A DNA stretch of 64,000 nucleotides. It comes from Lachnospiraceae bacterium. GTDB lineage: Bacteria > Bacillota > Clostridia > Lachnospirales > Lachnospiraceae. The position numbers and the translations under genes are program-made. The number at the start of each line of letters is the position of its first letter. The stretch's first letter is position 1. Shown here piece after piece: positions 7,500 through 16,864 of this stretch. The notes beneath the pieces were generated by a model. That model was not told where the DNA came from, did no database searches, and saw nothing but the letters and a program-made list of their open reading frames with translations. The stretch covers positions 84,337-148,336 of the forward strand of contig SVEL01000007.1 of the NCBI GenBank assembly GCA_015057425.1. Direction: 5' to 3'.

Positions 7500-9977
7500 C
7501 TAATCGGTTTTTCTTGTAAAATGACCTTTTGTATAATTATTGCTGTTGAAATCTATAGTATCTAAAGAACAGCCATTAATATAAATGTAAATGAAATCAT
7601 CAAGAACTTTTTGGGTTTCTTTAGCATCTTCAAACACAAAATTAAGACGTTTGAATACAGGGTTTATCTGTTCAACCTTATCTTTTACGTTAAGTAATGA
7701 AATCGGCTTATTATTATATAAAATCGAGTAACAATACCTGCAGACTGATGTTTCTCTAAAAGAGTTGTTTAGTCTGTCATAAAAAATATTGTAGCTGACT
7801 TTATTATCCGGTAAATTTCCTGCTTTGCAATGATTCAGCGTTTTGTTACTACACTGAGCAGACAGCATAATCGGAAAATATCCGTAAACCATAAGCTCAC
7901 TGTTTAAAACTTTATGTTCTTTAAGTTCGTGATAATCTAATTCTATTGATAAAGTCTTTGCTTCAGGATTAAATTTGTTAAGGAATTTTTCGGAATAACT
8001 GTTATAGTTATAAATGCTGTAATCCATAACAATATTATCTGCATTCGGCAGAACATTTTCTTTAAGAAAACTGAGTTCTTCCAAAGTTCTTATAAGATAT
8101 CCGTCTGCTTTTTTCATAATTTCCGACAATCTGCCAATAGTTTCTTCAGCATCTTTTCTGAATATATATGGCAATGCGAAATACGCAGAAATGTAATGCT
8201 TTTTACAAAGTTTTAAACCATCGTCAAGCTTATCAAACGGATAAAAATTCAAATCAATATAAATGCGATTAATATACTCTTTTTTTGCAAGTACTGTTAA
8301 AAGTTGTTCTTCGCTTGAAATAAGTACATTAAATTCACAAACTTTCTTTTGATTATTATAATAATTTTTATCAGGTTCATCAAGCAGATTGTTTGATGAA
8401 CTGGGCAAATTGTCTTCGCGTCTGTATTGTGCGAGAATACATTCTTTTAACTTTTCAAACGCTTCTCTTCTTAGCTCATTACATAACTTCATACTGATAA
8501 ATACATTTGGTTCAATATTTACATTAAGCTTATCATATGTAAAATCAGTATTTCCTATCTTACTAAACTTTTCTAAAACATCATCTTTTGTAACAGGTTT
8601 ATTTAATGCTTCAGTAACAACATCACCCGTAACACATACAGATATGTCATCTGTAACTAATGTAAACTTTAACGGTAACCCCATTACAGCTTCAACATAT
8701 CCCGTAACCGGGCGTTTAAGCTTTTTATTTATATAATTCTCGTTTATCTGTTGTATAAGAGAATTGTTTCTTGTTCTGATAATAACGTCCGGAAGCTTGG
8801 TTTTATTATTAATCCTTGAGGTTACAATTTTATTTATGTCAATTGTATTGCCGGATTTTACATCTGAGCCTACATTAAATGTATCACCTTTTATCTCTAT
8901 CAAATCACCTTTGTTTATGTCTTTAAGCGCAATATAGCGACCGTCTTTAGACTTCTTCAAAACATTGGTGCCGGCGTGGTTAGGTCTGTCAACAGACATC
9001 ATATCACTTCCATTGTGACTGAGATAATAGCCTTTTGTAAAATTACCGCGATTATATATATCCATCAACATTTCTATATGATTTTTATTTACTTTATAAC
9101 CTTCTTCACCGGAATTTTTAAGTAAATCGAGATAATATCTGTATGTTGATACTACACTTGCAACATATTCAGGTTTCTTCATACGACCTTCGATTTTTAA
9201 TGAAAATACGCCGGATTTTAATATTTTCGGCAGAATTTCCAGAGTCATAAGATCTTTGGGGCTTAAAATATACTTTGTTCCGTCTGATGTTTTGTACGGA
9301 AGTCTGCAAGGCTGTGCACATCTGCCTCTGTTGCCGCTTCTGTTGCCGGCTATGCTGCTGAAGAGACATTGTCCTGAGTACGAATAACATAATGCGCCAT
9401 GTACAAAAGATTCAATTTCCAAACCTGTAGCATCATATATATTTTTTATTTCATCAAGAGATAATTCTCTCGCCGTAACAATTCTTGTTACATTAGGATA
9501 TTCTCTTAATAACTTGGCTAAATGTGTATTGGTTACAGTCATTTGTGTGCTTATGTGAACAGGAAGATCAGGAAATTTCTCTTTAAAAAACTCTAAAACT
9601 CCAAAATCCTGCACAATAACTGCATCAAGTCCGTGTACATAATACGGTTTAATATAATCATACAAAAACTCGTTGATTTCACTATTCTTTAAAAGTGTAT
9701 TTACCGTAAGGAATAACTTCTTGTTGTGTAAATGGGCATAATCAATCAGCTCAAGAAGTTCATCTTCCGTTGGATTATCAGCATAAGCCCTGGCTCCGAA
9801 AAGATTTCCACCCATATATACAGCATCTGCTCCTGAATTAATAGCTGCAAAAAAACATTCTTTTGAGCCGGCAGGCGCAAGTAATTCAGACGAAAAACAA
9901 CCATTAAAATCAGTATTACTGTTTTTAATGGTTGTACTTTTAGTATACAATTTACCTGATTTATCATTGCATATCAT
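7500..9977 (-). CDS. U32 family peptidase-like protein, RlhA type
   Basis: Members of this family such as RlhA are needed for 5-hydroxycytidine formation in 23S rRNA; the U32 name comes from an old collagenase assignment. The N-terminal TIM-barrel-like domain starts with LLAPAGSKECFFAAINSGAD. It carries the signature HGALCYSYSGQCLFSS and a cysteine set GNRGRCAQPC expected to bind a cluster. The remaining roughly 500 residues form the long C-terminal extension of the large U32 subgroup, with further Cys motifs (CRYCYS) near the end. The ATG at 9977 has AAGGTGG upstream and gives 825 residues; an upstream TTG is less likely. It follows zapA closely. Confidence 0.85.
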   Translation of the reverse strand: MICNDKSGKLYTKSTTIKNSNTDFNGCFSSELLAPAGSKECFFAAINSGADAVYMGGNLFGARAYADNPTEDELLELIDYAHLHNKKLFLTVNTLLKNSEINEFLYDYIKPYYVHGLDAVIVQDFGVLEFFKEKFPDLPVHISTQMTVTNTHLAKLLREYPNVTRIVTARELSLDEIKNIYDATGLEIESFVHGALCYSYSGQCLFSSIAGNRSGNRGRCAQPCRLPYKTSDGTKYILSPKDLMTLEILPKILKSGVFSLKIEGRMKKPEYVASVVSTYRYYLDLLKNSGEEGYKVNKNHIEMLMDIYNRGNFTKGYYLSHNGSDMMSVDRPNHAGTNVLKKSKDGRYIALKDINKGDLIEIKGDTFNVGSDVKSGNTIDINKIVTSRINNKTKLPDVIIRTRNNSLIQQINENYINKKLKRPVTGYVEAVMGLPLKFTLVTDDISVCVTGDVVTEALNKPVTKDDVLEKFSKIGNTDFTYDKLNVNIEPNVFISMKLCNELRREAFEKLKECILAQYRREDNLPSSSNNLLDEPDKNYYNNQKKVCEFNVLISSEEQLLTVLAKKEYINRIYIDLNFYPFDKLDDGLKLCKKHYISAYFALPYIFRKDAEETIGRLSEIMKKADGYLIRTLEELSFLKENVLPNADNIVMDYSIYNYNSYSEKFLNKFNPEAKTLSIELDYHELKEHKVLNSELMVYGYFPIMLSAQCSNKTLNHCKAGNLPDNKVSYNIFYDRLNNSFRETSVCRYCYSILYNNKPISLLNVKDKVEQINPVFKRLNFVFEDAKETQKVLDDFIYIYINGCSLDTIDFNSNNYTKGHFTRKTD

Positions 9978-10001
9978 AAAAAGCCACCTTTTAGTCAAAA
10001 C

Positions 10002-10433
10002 TTATGTTGTAGTTCGTCTTCTTTTTGATGCAGATAAATCGCTTAATTCAGTTTCTAATCTGACAATAGTCATCTTAGATTCATTAAGTTCATTCTGTAA
10101 TGTTGCAATTTCTTTCTTTAATGCTTCAACATCAATCTGTGAAGCAATAAGCTCATGCTTGATATCATAAATTCTCTGGTCTTTAACCTGAGCTTCACCG
10201 TCTATTGCATCAGCCTGTTTTTTTGCTTTAAAATAATCATCTGCTATATTAATCTCAAGAAGAGTCTTCTGATCTTCAAGACTTAATTTTCTGTACCAGT
10301 CGTTCTTCATAAACTCATCTGTCTTTGAGTTAATATATGTAGCCACCTTTTGTAAATACTCGGTGCTTTCATATCCGCTGAGAGTATAGATTTTTCCATT
10401 AATTAAAACATCAGTACTATTCTTTGATGACAT
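10002..10433 (-). CDS. zapA: Cell division protein ZapA
   Basis: ZapA binds FtsZ and promotes protofilament bundling at the Z ring. The 143-residue protein starts with the family segment VLINGKIYTLSGYESTEYLQKVATYINSK split over residues 9-37. It ends in a long coiled coil (about 70-135) rich in Lys, Glu and Leu. It is longer than many ZapA proteins because of the coiled-coil tail. The ribosome binding site is weak and distant, and a hairpin lies in the leader. Confidence 0.88.
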   Translation of the reverse strand: MSSKNSTDVLINGKIYTLSGYESTEYLQKVATYINSKTDEFMKNDWYRKLSLEDQKTLLEINIADDYFKAKKQADAIDGEAQVKDQRIYDIKHELIASQIDVEALKKEIATLQNELNESKMTIVRLETELSDLSASKRRRTTT

Positions 10434-10452
10434 CGATGGACCGGACCTTTCC

Positions 10453-10480
10453 GTAACATAAACATAAATTAATATGTTAC
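10453..10480 (-). promoter_or_regulatory. Leader hairpin before zapA
   Basis: An 8-base inverted repeat GTAACATA/TATGTTAC lies 20 bases before the zapA start. The 169-base gap 10434-10602 otherwise holds an inverted repeat ATATCTTG/CAAGATAT and a plausible minus-strand promoter (TTGATT, 17 bases, TATGTT). No gene is visible in it. Confidence 0.3.
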
Positions 10481-10602
10481 TGTCTTTTTTTGAAGATAAA
10501 CATATCTTGTTATTTGTTTTAAATCAACACACAAGATATTGTATATTTTAATTATACACATTTTTAAAAAATAGACAATAGAAAAATTAAAAATAATCTA
10601 TA

Positions 10603-11604
10603 TTATTGAGGAATATTTAGTCCTAAATGTTTATATGCAAGTTCTGTTGCAACTCTGCCCTTAGGTGTTCTGTTAATAAAGCCATTTTTGATAAGGTATG
10701 GTTCATATACATCTTCCAATGTTCCGGCATCTTCACCTAAAGCAGCCGCCAATGTGTCAAGACCTACAGGTCCACCCATAAATTTATGAATTATAGTTAA
10801 AAGTATATTGCGGTCACCTTTGTCCAGTCCGTACTTATCAACTTCAAGAAGATTAAGAGCATAATCAGCAACATCAACATTGATTGAACCGTCATATTTT
10901 ACCTCTGCAAAGTCTCTTACTCTCTTTAACAATCTGTTGGCAAGACGCGGTGTTCCTCTTGAACGTCTTGCTATTTCAGCAGCTCCCGCACTGTCAATAT
11001 CAACATTTAAAACATCTGCTGATCTTGTAACAATATCAGTTAACTCTTCAACAGAATAAAATTCAAGCCTGTTAATAACACCAAATCTGTCTCTTAACGG
11101 TGCTGTTAAAAGTCCTGCTCTTGTAGTCGCGCCTATCAATGTAAAATGCGGCAAATCAAGTCGAATAGACTTGGCACCCTGTCCTTTGCCTATCATAACA
11201 TCAATGGCAAAATCTTCCATAGCAGGATACAAAACTTCTTCAACCTGTCTGTTAAGACGATGAATCTCATCGATAAATAAAACATCACCATCTTTTAAAT
11301 TATTAAGAACTGCCGCCATTTCACCCGGTTTTTCAATTGCCGGACCACTTGTAATCTTTATATTTACGCCCATTTCATTGGCAATAATACACGCAAGTGT
11401 GGTTTTACCAAGTCCCGGAGGACCATAAAATAGAATGTGATCAAGAGAATCACCTCTCTTTTTTGCTGCTTCTATGTACACCTTAAGATTTTCTTTGACT
11501 TTACTTTGTCCGATGTAATCATTAAGCATTGATGGTCTTAAATTGTTTTCAATTGCAATATCTTCCTTTGCAAATTCAGTATTAATCAATCTTCTTTCAC
11601 TCAT
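10603..11604 (-). CDS. ruvB: Holliday junction branch migration ATPase RuvB
   Basis: RuvB is the hexameric AAA+ motor that drives branch migration with RuvA. The 333-residue protein has Walker [12 protein letters not shown], Walker [11 protein letters not shown] and sensor segment [10 protein letters not shown], then the winged-helix C-terminus with [12 protein letters not shown]. The ATG at 11604 is chosen because GGAG lies 6 bases upstream; the ATG 12 bases earlier lies within that site. It follows ruvA in an operon whose promoter holds an SOS box. Confidence 0.97.
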   Translation of the reverse strand: MSERRLINTEFAKEDIAIENNLRPSMLNDYIGQSKVKENLKVYIEAAKKRGDSLDHILFYGPPGLGKTTLACIIANEMGVNIKITSGPAIEKPGEMAAVLNNLKDGDVLFIDEIHRLNRQVEEVLYPAMEDFAIDVMIGKGQGAKSIRLDLPHFTLIGATTRAGLLTAPLRDRFGVINRLEFYSVEELTDIVTRSADVLNVDIDSAGAAEIARRSRGTPRLANRLLKRVRDFAEVKYDGSINVDVADYALNLLEVDKYGLDKGDRNILLTIIHKFMGGPVGLDTLAAALGEDAGTLEDVYEPYLIKNGFINRTPKGRVATELAYKHLGLNIPQ

Positions 11605-11646
11605 AAAAATCTCCATAAAGCTAAATAATAAACTTAAATCATAATC

Positions 11647-12249
11647 TTAAATCAATTTCTTCAACGACTTTTTAAGCAATGTTTCAGCTGTATCATCATT
11701 ATCAATTTCTATACTTCTTATAGCTTTCAACGCTTCTGATTGCGAATATCCAAGTGCAACAAGAGCCTGAACGGTCTCGTTTTGAACATTATCTGCTGAT
11801 GAAGATGTAAGCTTATTGGTCGAAACTTCACTTTCAAAAACATCCTCTAAATTAAGCTTATCTTTCAATTCTAATATAACCTTTTGAGCAGTTTTACTTC
11901 CGATACCCGGAACTGCTGTAATAGCTTTAACATCATCAGATATGACAGCATAACGTAAATCATTAGGCGAAAGTGTACTGAGAATTGATATTCCGGCCTT
12001 AGGACCGATTCCGTTAACTCCGATAAGCATCTTATAAACAGCAAGTTCTTCCTTTGTAAGGAAGCCATATAACTGAATAGCATCTTCTCTTACACTCATG
12101 TATGTATATAACTTAATTTCACGTCCAATCTTACAATTACTGTCAAACACAGTTCCCGGAACAAATATATTGTATCCCATTCCGCCACACTCAACAAGTA
12201 ATGAATTTTCACCTATATCATCAATATAACCTTTTATAAATCCTATCAC
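11647..12249 (-). CDS. ruvA: Holliday junction DNA helicase subunit RuvA
   Basis: RuvA recognises four-way junctions and loads RuvB. The 200-residue protein has an N-terminal OB fold (MIGFIKGYIDD onward), two helix-hairpin-helix motifs (NGIGPKAGISIL and VPGIGSKTAQKVILELKDK), and a C-terminal RuvB-binding domain. The start is GTG at 12249, overlapping the stop of the upstream gene as GTGA, with GGAG 8 bases before it. Confidence 0.97.
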   Translation of the reverse strand: MIGFIKGYIDDIGENSLLVECGGMGYNIFVPGTVFDSNCKIGREIKLYTYMSVREDAIQLYGFLTKEELAVYKMLIGVNGIGPKAGISILSTLSPNDLRYAVISDDVKAITAVPGIGSKTAQKVILELKDKLNLEDVFESEVSTNKLTSSSADNVQNETVQALVALGYSQSEALKAIRSIEIDNDDTAETLLKKSLKKLI

Positions 12250-12788
12250 AACATCTTCTCCAATCTGACTTTTTTAATAATTATACCACTTACAGTACCG
12301 ATTAACATTCCTGTTATAATACCGGCAATTACTAATACCGGTCCGTAAAATGCTACCGTAAACCTTCTTACAACAATGACGGCAACAATAAGCTGCCCGA
12401 CATTGTGCATAACAGCTCCGATAATACTTACCGACAAAATATTAAATATCTTGAACTTTTTTATAACAATCATGGCAACGGTAGACAAAACACCACCAAC
12501 AATGCTAAAGAAAAAAGTGTAAATATTGCCAAAAAACAGCGAGATGACAAATATCCTTATTATATTGATAACAATTGCTTCCCTGTTTCCTAATATGTAA
12601 AGAGCAATTATAATTCCGATATTGGCCACCCCGAGCTTAATACCCGGAATTCCAAAGTTAAAGGGAATAAGAGCTTCAATGTACGAAAACACTATAGCTA
12701 ATGCTGTAAACAACGCCATAAGTGCAGTTCTTTTGCTGTCAAAAAATCTTTTTTGTTTTGTTTTATCAGTTTTAAATTCTTGTTTCAT
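12246..12788 (-). CDS. Gx transporter family / heptaprenyl diphosphate synthase component I-like membrane protein
   Basis: The 180-residue protein has five or six membrane segments and the family hallmark GIPGIKLGVANIGIIIALYILG. The Pfam family is named for heptaprenyl diphosphate synthase subunit I, but most members are small ECF-like membrane proteins. They are often found beside NusG domain II proteins, ApbE and FMN-binding proteins, as here. Substrate is unknown. It is coupled to ruvA by a 4-base overlap. Confidence 0.75.
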   Translation of the reverse strand: MKQEFKTDKTKQKRFFDSKRTALMALFTALAIVFSYIEALIPFNFGIPGIKLGVANIGIIIALYILGNREAIVINIIRIFVISLFFGNIYTFFFSIVGGVLSTVAMIVIKKFKIFNILSVSIIGAVMHNVGQLIVAVIVVRRFTVAFYGPVLVIAGIITGMLIGTVSGIIIKKVRLEKML

Positions 12789-12808
12789 TAATCTATGTCC
12801 TATTTTAA

Positions 12809-13180
12809 TTATTCAGCGGATTTAATACGGATAACCAGTTTGTGCGGTATGCAGATAATTTCCTCTCCTTCTTTATAAATGGGAACATGTGCTGCACATA
12901 TACCATCGGGACAATCCGCAAAAGAAACACTTGCCCTGCCATCCTTTATAATCAGAGTATTTCTTCCGTATTCTGTAACAATATCATAACTTATGTCTTC
13001 AGACAGACTAAACTCACAAACAGTTTGATTGTTAACCTCTGCTACAACCGTAGTACCTTCTTTGCTTAATGAATTTGTAATAAAAATCACACCAAGTAAT
13101 GCTATGGCAATTACAAATAAAGCTGTAACCAGAAAAATATCTGATTTATTGAATTTGAATGAGATTCCGTCTTTATTCAA
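12809..13180 (-). CDS. NusG domain II-containing protein
   Basis: The 123-residue protein has one N-terminal membrane helix (about 17-40) and an extracytoplasmic NusGII domain with the conserved motif SFADCPDGIC and a second Cys in IICIPHKL. Despite its name the domain is not a transcription factor; it is frequent near ApbE and Gx-transporter genes and may act in an envelope redox or flavin process. I favour a TTG start at 13180, since AGGAG lies 7 bases before it, whereas it lies only 1 base before the ATG at 13186. First gene of the SOS-box operon. Confidence 0.78.
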   Translation of the reverse strand: MNKDGISFKFNKSDIFLVTALFVIAIALLGVIFITNSLSKEGTTVVAEVNNQTVCEFSLSEDISYDIVTEYGRNTLIIKDGRASVSFADCPDGICAAHVPIYKEGEEIICIPHKLVIRIKSAE

Positions 13181-13214
13181 AACCATGCTCCTTCATATAC
13201 TAATCTACTCTTAG

Positions 13215-13243
13215 ATTATATCACTCGAACAAATGTTTGTAAA
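13215..13243 (-). promoter_or_regulatory. Promoter of the NusGII-Gx-ruvAB operon with LexA (SOS) box
   Basis: The -35 box TTTACA (13243-13238), a 17-base spacer and the -10 box TATAAT (13220-13215) drive the minus strand. The spacer contains CGAACAAATGTTTG (13226-13239 on the plus strand), matching the Firmicutes LexA/DinR box CGAACRNRYGTTYC at all but the last base. Bound LexA would cover both promoter boxes. Control of ruvAB by SOS is known in many bacteria, which supports the call. Confidence 0.7.
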
Positions 13244-13280
13244 CAAAAAAATAGTTATTTCATATTTTAGTATTAAATGA

Positions 13281-13286
13281 TATAAT
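13281..13286 (+). promoter_or_regulatory. -10 box of apbE, possible leaderless start
   Basis: TATAAT ends 7 bases before the apbE ATG at 13294, and no ribosome binding site is visible. Transcription would start at or next to the ATG. The -35 region (TTTCAT at 13258) is poor. Confidence 0.4.
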
Positions 13287-13293
13287 TAATATT

Positions 13294-14421
13294 ATGAATA
13301 ATTTAAATATTAACGAAAAAGTTGATTTTAAAAACTTAATAAACATAAAGACAATGACTGTCTTACTGATGATAGTTATTTCCGTAATAATTATAATTGC
13401 CGTTCCTAAAGATATAAATACAAAAATATCTTATGAAGAATTGACCGGCTTTTATTTTGATACATATATATCCGTAAAATTATATTATAACGATAAAGAC
13501 AGCTATAATAAAATTATTAAAGATGCAAATCAGACAGACAAAGAATATTTCACCGAAAAACTTAATGATATTAATAAAATGTGTGCAAATTATCACAATC
13601 TCTGGGACAAAAATAATCCTGAAAGCGATATATATAAGATAAACACATTGCGAAATACTGCTGTTGATGAAGAAACATACAAAATAATCGAAAAATCTGT
13701 TGAATATTCTTCTTTAACAAAAGGTGCTTTTGATATTACTTTAGGCACGGTTACAACCGGTTTTAATGCTTCTGAAAAGAAAATATATAATGAAGAAAAA
13801 ATTTCAGGGCTTCTTGATGATATATCATATAAAAGTATAAAGCTGTATACTTTTAGTGAATCAGGAAAAACTACCTATTACGTAGAACTTTTATCCGAAG
13901 AAACTTTAATTGACCTCGGTAGTATTGCAAAGGGATATATTGCAGATGAAATTTCATCATATTTGAAGGCTTCAGGTATAAATAATGCATTAATCAGCCT
14001 TGGCGGCAACATAATTGCTGCAGGTTCAAAGTCACAAAATGTTCCATACATTATCGGAGTACAAAAACCATTTGACCCGGCAGGCAGCAACATTGCCACC
14101 TTGAAAATAAATGATTATTCGGTTGTTACTTCAGGAATTTATGAACGTTACTTTGAAGCTGACGGTAAATTATTGCATCATATCTTCTCGCCTAAAACAG
14201 GAATGCCTGTTGAAAACAATCTGTATTCGGTTACTGTTATAGGAAAAGATTCAGATATGTGCGATATGTTAAGTACTGCCCTTTTTGTTATGGGTATATC
14301 TGACGGCATCAAATTAATAAATTCTCTTGAAGATTATCATTGTATATATATAGACAACGAATTTAAATATACTTACAGCAATGAATTAGAACTTGAAAAT
14401 GGCGTGTTTTCAATTAAATAA
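13294..14421 (+). CDS. apbE: FAD:protein FMN transferase ApbE
   Basis: ApbE attaches FMN through a phosphoester to Thr/Ser of target proteins such as RnfG and RnfD. The 375-residue protein has an N-terminal membrane anchor (about 21-42) without a lipobox Cys, placing the catalytic domain outside. Family motifs present are FDTYISVKLY, TKGAFDITLG, DLGSIAKGYIADEIS, ALISLGGNI, TSGIYERYF and HHIFSPKTGMPV. The rnf operon with two flavinylated subunits begins 2.6 kb away, so its proteins are the likely substrates. It is divergent from the NusGII/Gx operon. Confidence 0.92.
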   Translation: MNNLNINEKVDFKNLINIKTMTVLLMIVISVIIIIAVPKDINTKISYEELTGFYFDTYISVKLYYNDKDSYNKIIKDANQTDKEYFTEKLNDINKMCANYHNLWDKNNPESDIYKINTLRNTAVDEETYKIIEKSVEYSSLTKGAFDITLGTVTTGFNASEKKIYNEEKISGLLDDISYKSIKLYTFSESGKTTYYVELLSEETLIDLGSIAKGYIADEISSYLKASGINNALISLGGNIIAAGSKSQNVPYIIGVQKPFDPAGSNIATLKINDYSVVTSGIYERYFEADGKLLHHIFSPKTGMPVENNLYSVTVIGKDSDMCDMLSTALFVMGISDGIKLINSLEDYHCIYIDNEFKYTYSNELELENGVFSIK

Positions 14422-14469
14422 AATGCTTTTTATTTTGTTAATAAATTTTATATTTTTTTCAATATTTGT

Positions 14470-14498
14470 TTGACGTTAATACTATGTTTTGGTAAAAT
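14470..14498 (+). promoter_or_regulatory. Promoter of the NCS2 permease gene
   Basis: TTGACG (14470-14475), a 17-base spacer and TAAAAT (14493-14498) lie 37 bases before the ATG. A second TATAAT occurs at 14504. No purine riboswitch is visible in the short leader. Confidence 0.5.
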
Positions 14499-14535
14499 CT
14501 AAGTATAATTTATTTTACAAAAGGAGGACTTTTTA

Positions 14536-15986
14536 ATGGGCTTTTTCAAGTTAAAAGAAAGAGGTTCAACTGTAGGAACTGAGATTATCGCAGGTCTTAC
14601 AACTTTTTTGCCATGTGCTACATTGTAGTTGTTAACCCTAATCAGGTTGCAGCTGAAGGCGCAGGCGGATGGCTTGCCGGATTAGGTGCTGATGCAGCAA
14701 CACTTGGTCAGATTTGGAACGCTGTTTATATTGCATCAGTACTTGTTGCCGTTATTGGTACATTGCTTATGGCTTTATATGCACGACTTCCATTTGCACA
14801 GGCATGTGGTATGGGTCTTAACTCATTCTTCTGCACAACATTCGTTGCAGGTGCATTTTTTGCAGGAGTTGACCTTATAACAGGTTATCATTCAGGTATT
14901 GTTATTATTTTCTTATCAGGTATTTTATTCCTTATTTTATCTGTTACAGGATTAAGAAAATATATTGCAACTGCTATGCCTGACTGTTTAAAGAAAGCTA
15001 TCCCTGCAGGTATCGGTCTTTTCATTGCTTTTATCGGATTTAAGAACGTTGGTATTATTCAGGATAATCCATATACATTCGTTCAGCTTTTCGATTTTAA
15101 CGGTGCAATTGATAATTCAGCTAATTTATTTGAAGCTTGGAAGACTATGGCACCTGTAGTTATTACATTTATCGGTCTTATTATTATCGGTGTTCTTACA
15201 AAACTTAAAGTAAAAGGTGCTGTTATTATAAGTATTCTTGCTACAACTGCTATCTACTATGTTTCAACACTTACAATGCCAAGTTTTGACTTAGGACATA
15301 TCGGACAGTCATTTAAAGATTTTGGTACAATCGGTATTACAGGTTTATTTGATCCTGCCGGATGGAAGGCAGCTTTCAGTGGCGCTCACATCGATGGTGT
15401 ATTCGGTGCAATCGTACTTATACTTACATTCTGTCTCGTTGATATGTTTGATACAATCGGAACACTTTATGGTACAGCATCACAGGCAAATATGCTTGAT
15501 GACAATGGTGACCCTGTTGATGTAAATAAAGCTATGATGTGTGACTCTATCGGTACAGTAACAGGTGCTGTTCTTGGTACTTCAACATGTACAACATTCG
15601 TAGAATCAGCTGCTGGTGTTGGTGCAGGCGGACGTACAGGTATTTCAAGTATCGTTACAGCAGCATGCTTCGTTGCATGTTTATTCTTAGCTCCTGTTGC
15701 ATCAATCGTTCCATCATGTGCTACAGCTCCTGCATTAATCTTTGTTGGCGTTCTTATGCTTAAGAATTTCTCAAAGGTTGATATGGATGACATTTGCTCA
15801 GCAATTCCTGCATTCCTTACACTTATCATTATGGTATTATCATATTCAATTTCAAATGGTATCGGTGTAGGTGCAATCAGTTATGTTCTTCTTACACTCT
15901 TCACAGGAAAGTATAAGAAGAAAGATATTATGATTACAATAATAGCAATTCTCTTCCTTGCAAGATTTATGTTAGTTACAATGTAA
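14536..15986 (+). pseudogene. NCS2 family nucleobase permease, broken by a 1-base frameshift
   Basis: The gene should encode a proton-coupled purine permease of the AzgA/PbuG type, with about 12 membrane helices. AAAGGAGG precedes an ATG at 14536 and the first 23 codons (MGFFKLKERGSTVGTEII onward) are typical of the family. At 14604-14609 a run of T bases is one short of the in-frame sequence, so the frame runs into TAG at 14626-14628. The rest continues intact in the next frame from 14613 to 15986 with family motifs such as FVESAAGVGAGGRTGISS. Either a homopolymer sequencing error or a genuine phase-variable or inactivating mutation explains this. Confidence 0.85.
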
Positions 15987-16008
15987 TCGTATCATTAATC
16001 CAAAAATA

Positions 16009-16047
16009 AGAGACCTGATTTTTATCATTTATCAGGTCTCTTTCTTT
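16009..16047. terminator. Bidirectional terminator between the permease and rnfB
   Basis: A 10-base stem AGAGACCTGA/TCAGGTCTCT with a 13-base loop is followed by TTTCTTT on the plus strand and by TTATTTTT on the minus strand. It separates two convergent transcripts. Confidence 0.85.
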
Positions 16048-16071
16048 ATGTCTCGATATATAACAATCGTA

Positions 16072-16851
16072 TTATTTAATACATTTTACAGGACATTTTT
16101 CTTTACATATTCCACATACAACACACTTGTCGTAATCAATTACAGGTAAATTGTTTTCTACCGTAATCGCCTCTGCAGGACAATTCTTTTCGCAAAGCTT
16201 ACATCCGATACATCCGACACTGCATACTGATTTAACAACTTTTCCTGTATCGTGTGAACTGCATCCTACATACTGTTCATTAATTTCAGGAATTATCTCT
16301 ATGATTCCTCTTGGGCATGCTTTTGCACATTTACCGCATCCCATACATTTGTCTTTATCAACTGATGCTATTCCGTCTACGATTGATATTGCATCTTTAT
16401 CACAAACTTCTGCACAACTTCCAAGTCCAAGACATCCGTATGTACACATTTTAGCTCCACCGCTTATGTACATCGCTTCTCTACAGCTCATATTGCCGTT
16501 ATAATTAAACTTATCAGGCGCCTTATCGCATGTACCGCTACACTTGATTACTGCCCTTAACTTAACTGCTTTGGCATCAACACCCATAACCTCGCCAATG
16601 GCTTTTACCATAACCTCGCCACCTACAGGACAGGCATTTACCGGTGCTTTCCCTTCAGCAATGGCTTTTGCTAAATCATCACATCCTGCATATCCGCATC
16701 CGCCACAATTATTACCCGGAAGAGCTTCTCTGATAGCTTCTTCCTTTTCATCTACTTTAACTTCCAATATTTTTCCCGCAATTCCTAATAGTGCTCCAAT
16801 TAAAAGACCTGTGCCACCTATGACAATTACGGCTAATAATATACCATCCAT
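16072..16851 (-). CDS. rnfB: Rnf complex subunit B (ferredoxin-like)
   Basis: RnfB takes electrons from reduced ferredoxin for the ion-pumping ferredoxin:NAD+ oxidoreductase. The 259-residue protein has an N-terminal membrane helix (about 1-26) and the Fe-S-binding motif CGGCGYAGC. Several 4Fe-4S ferredoxin motifs follow, among them CMGCGKCAKACP, CIGCKLCEKNCP and CVVCGICKEKCP. It is the last gene of rnfCDGEAB, with GGAGG before its ATG. Confidence 0.95.
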   Translation of the reverse strand: MDGILLAVIVIGGTGLLIGALLGIAGKILEVKVDEKEEAIREALPGNNCGGCGYAGCDDLAKAIAEGKAPVNACPVGGEVMVKAIGEVMGVDAKAVKLRAVIKCSGTCDKAPDKFNYNGNMSCREAMYISGGAKMCTYGCLGLGSCAEVCDKDAISIVDGIASVDKDKCMGCGKCAKACPRGIIEIIPEINEQYVGCSSHDTGKVVKSVCSVGCIGCKLCEKNCPAEAITVENNLPVIDYDKCVVCGICKEKCPVKCIK

Positions 16852-16864
16852 AGTGAACCTCCTA

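Noticed and set aside
14422..14535. Purine riboswitch before the NCS2 permease
   Set aside because: The leader after the promoter is too short and lacks the purine aptamer core.
15467..15829. Minus-strand open frame inside the permease
   Set aside because: It lies opposite a well-conserved coding region, has no ribosome binding site and is compositionally a shadow.
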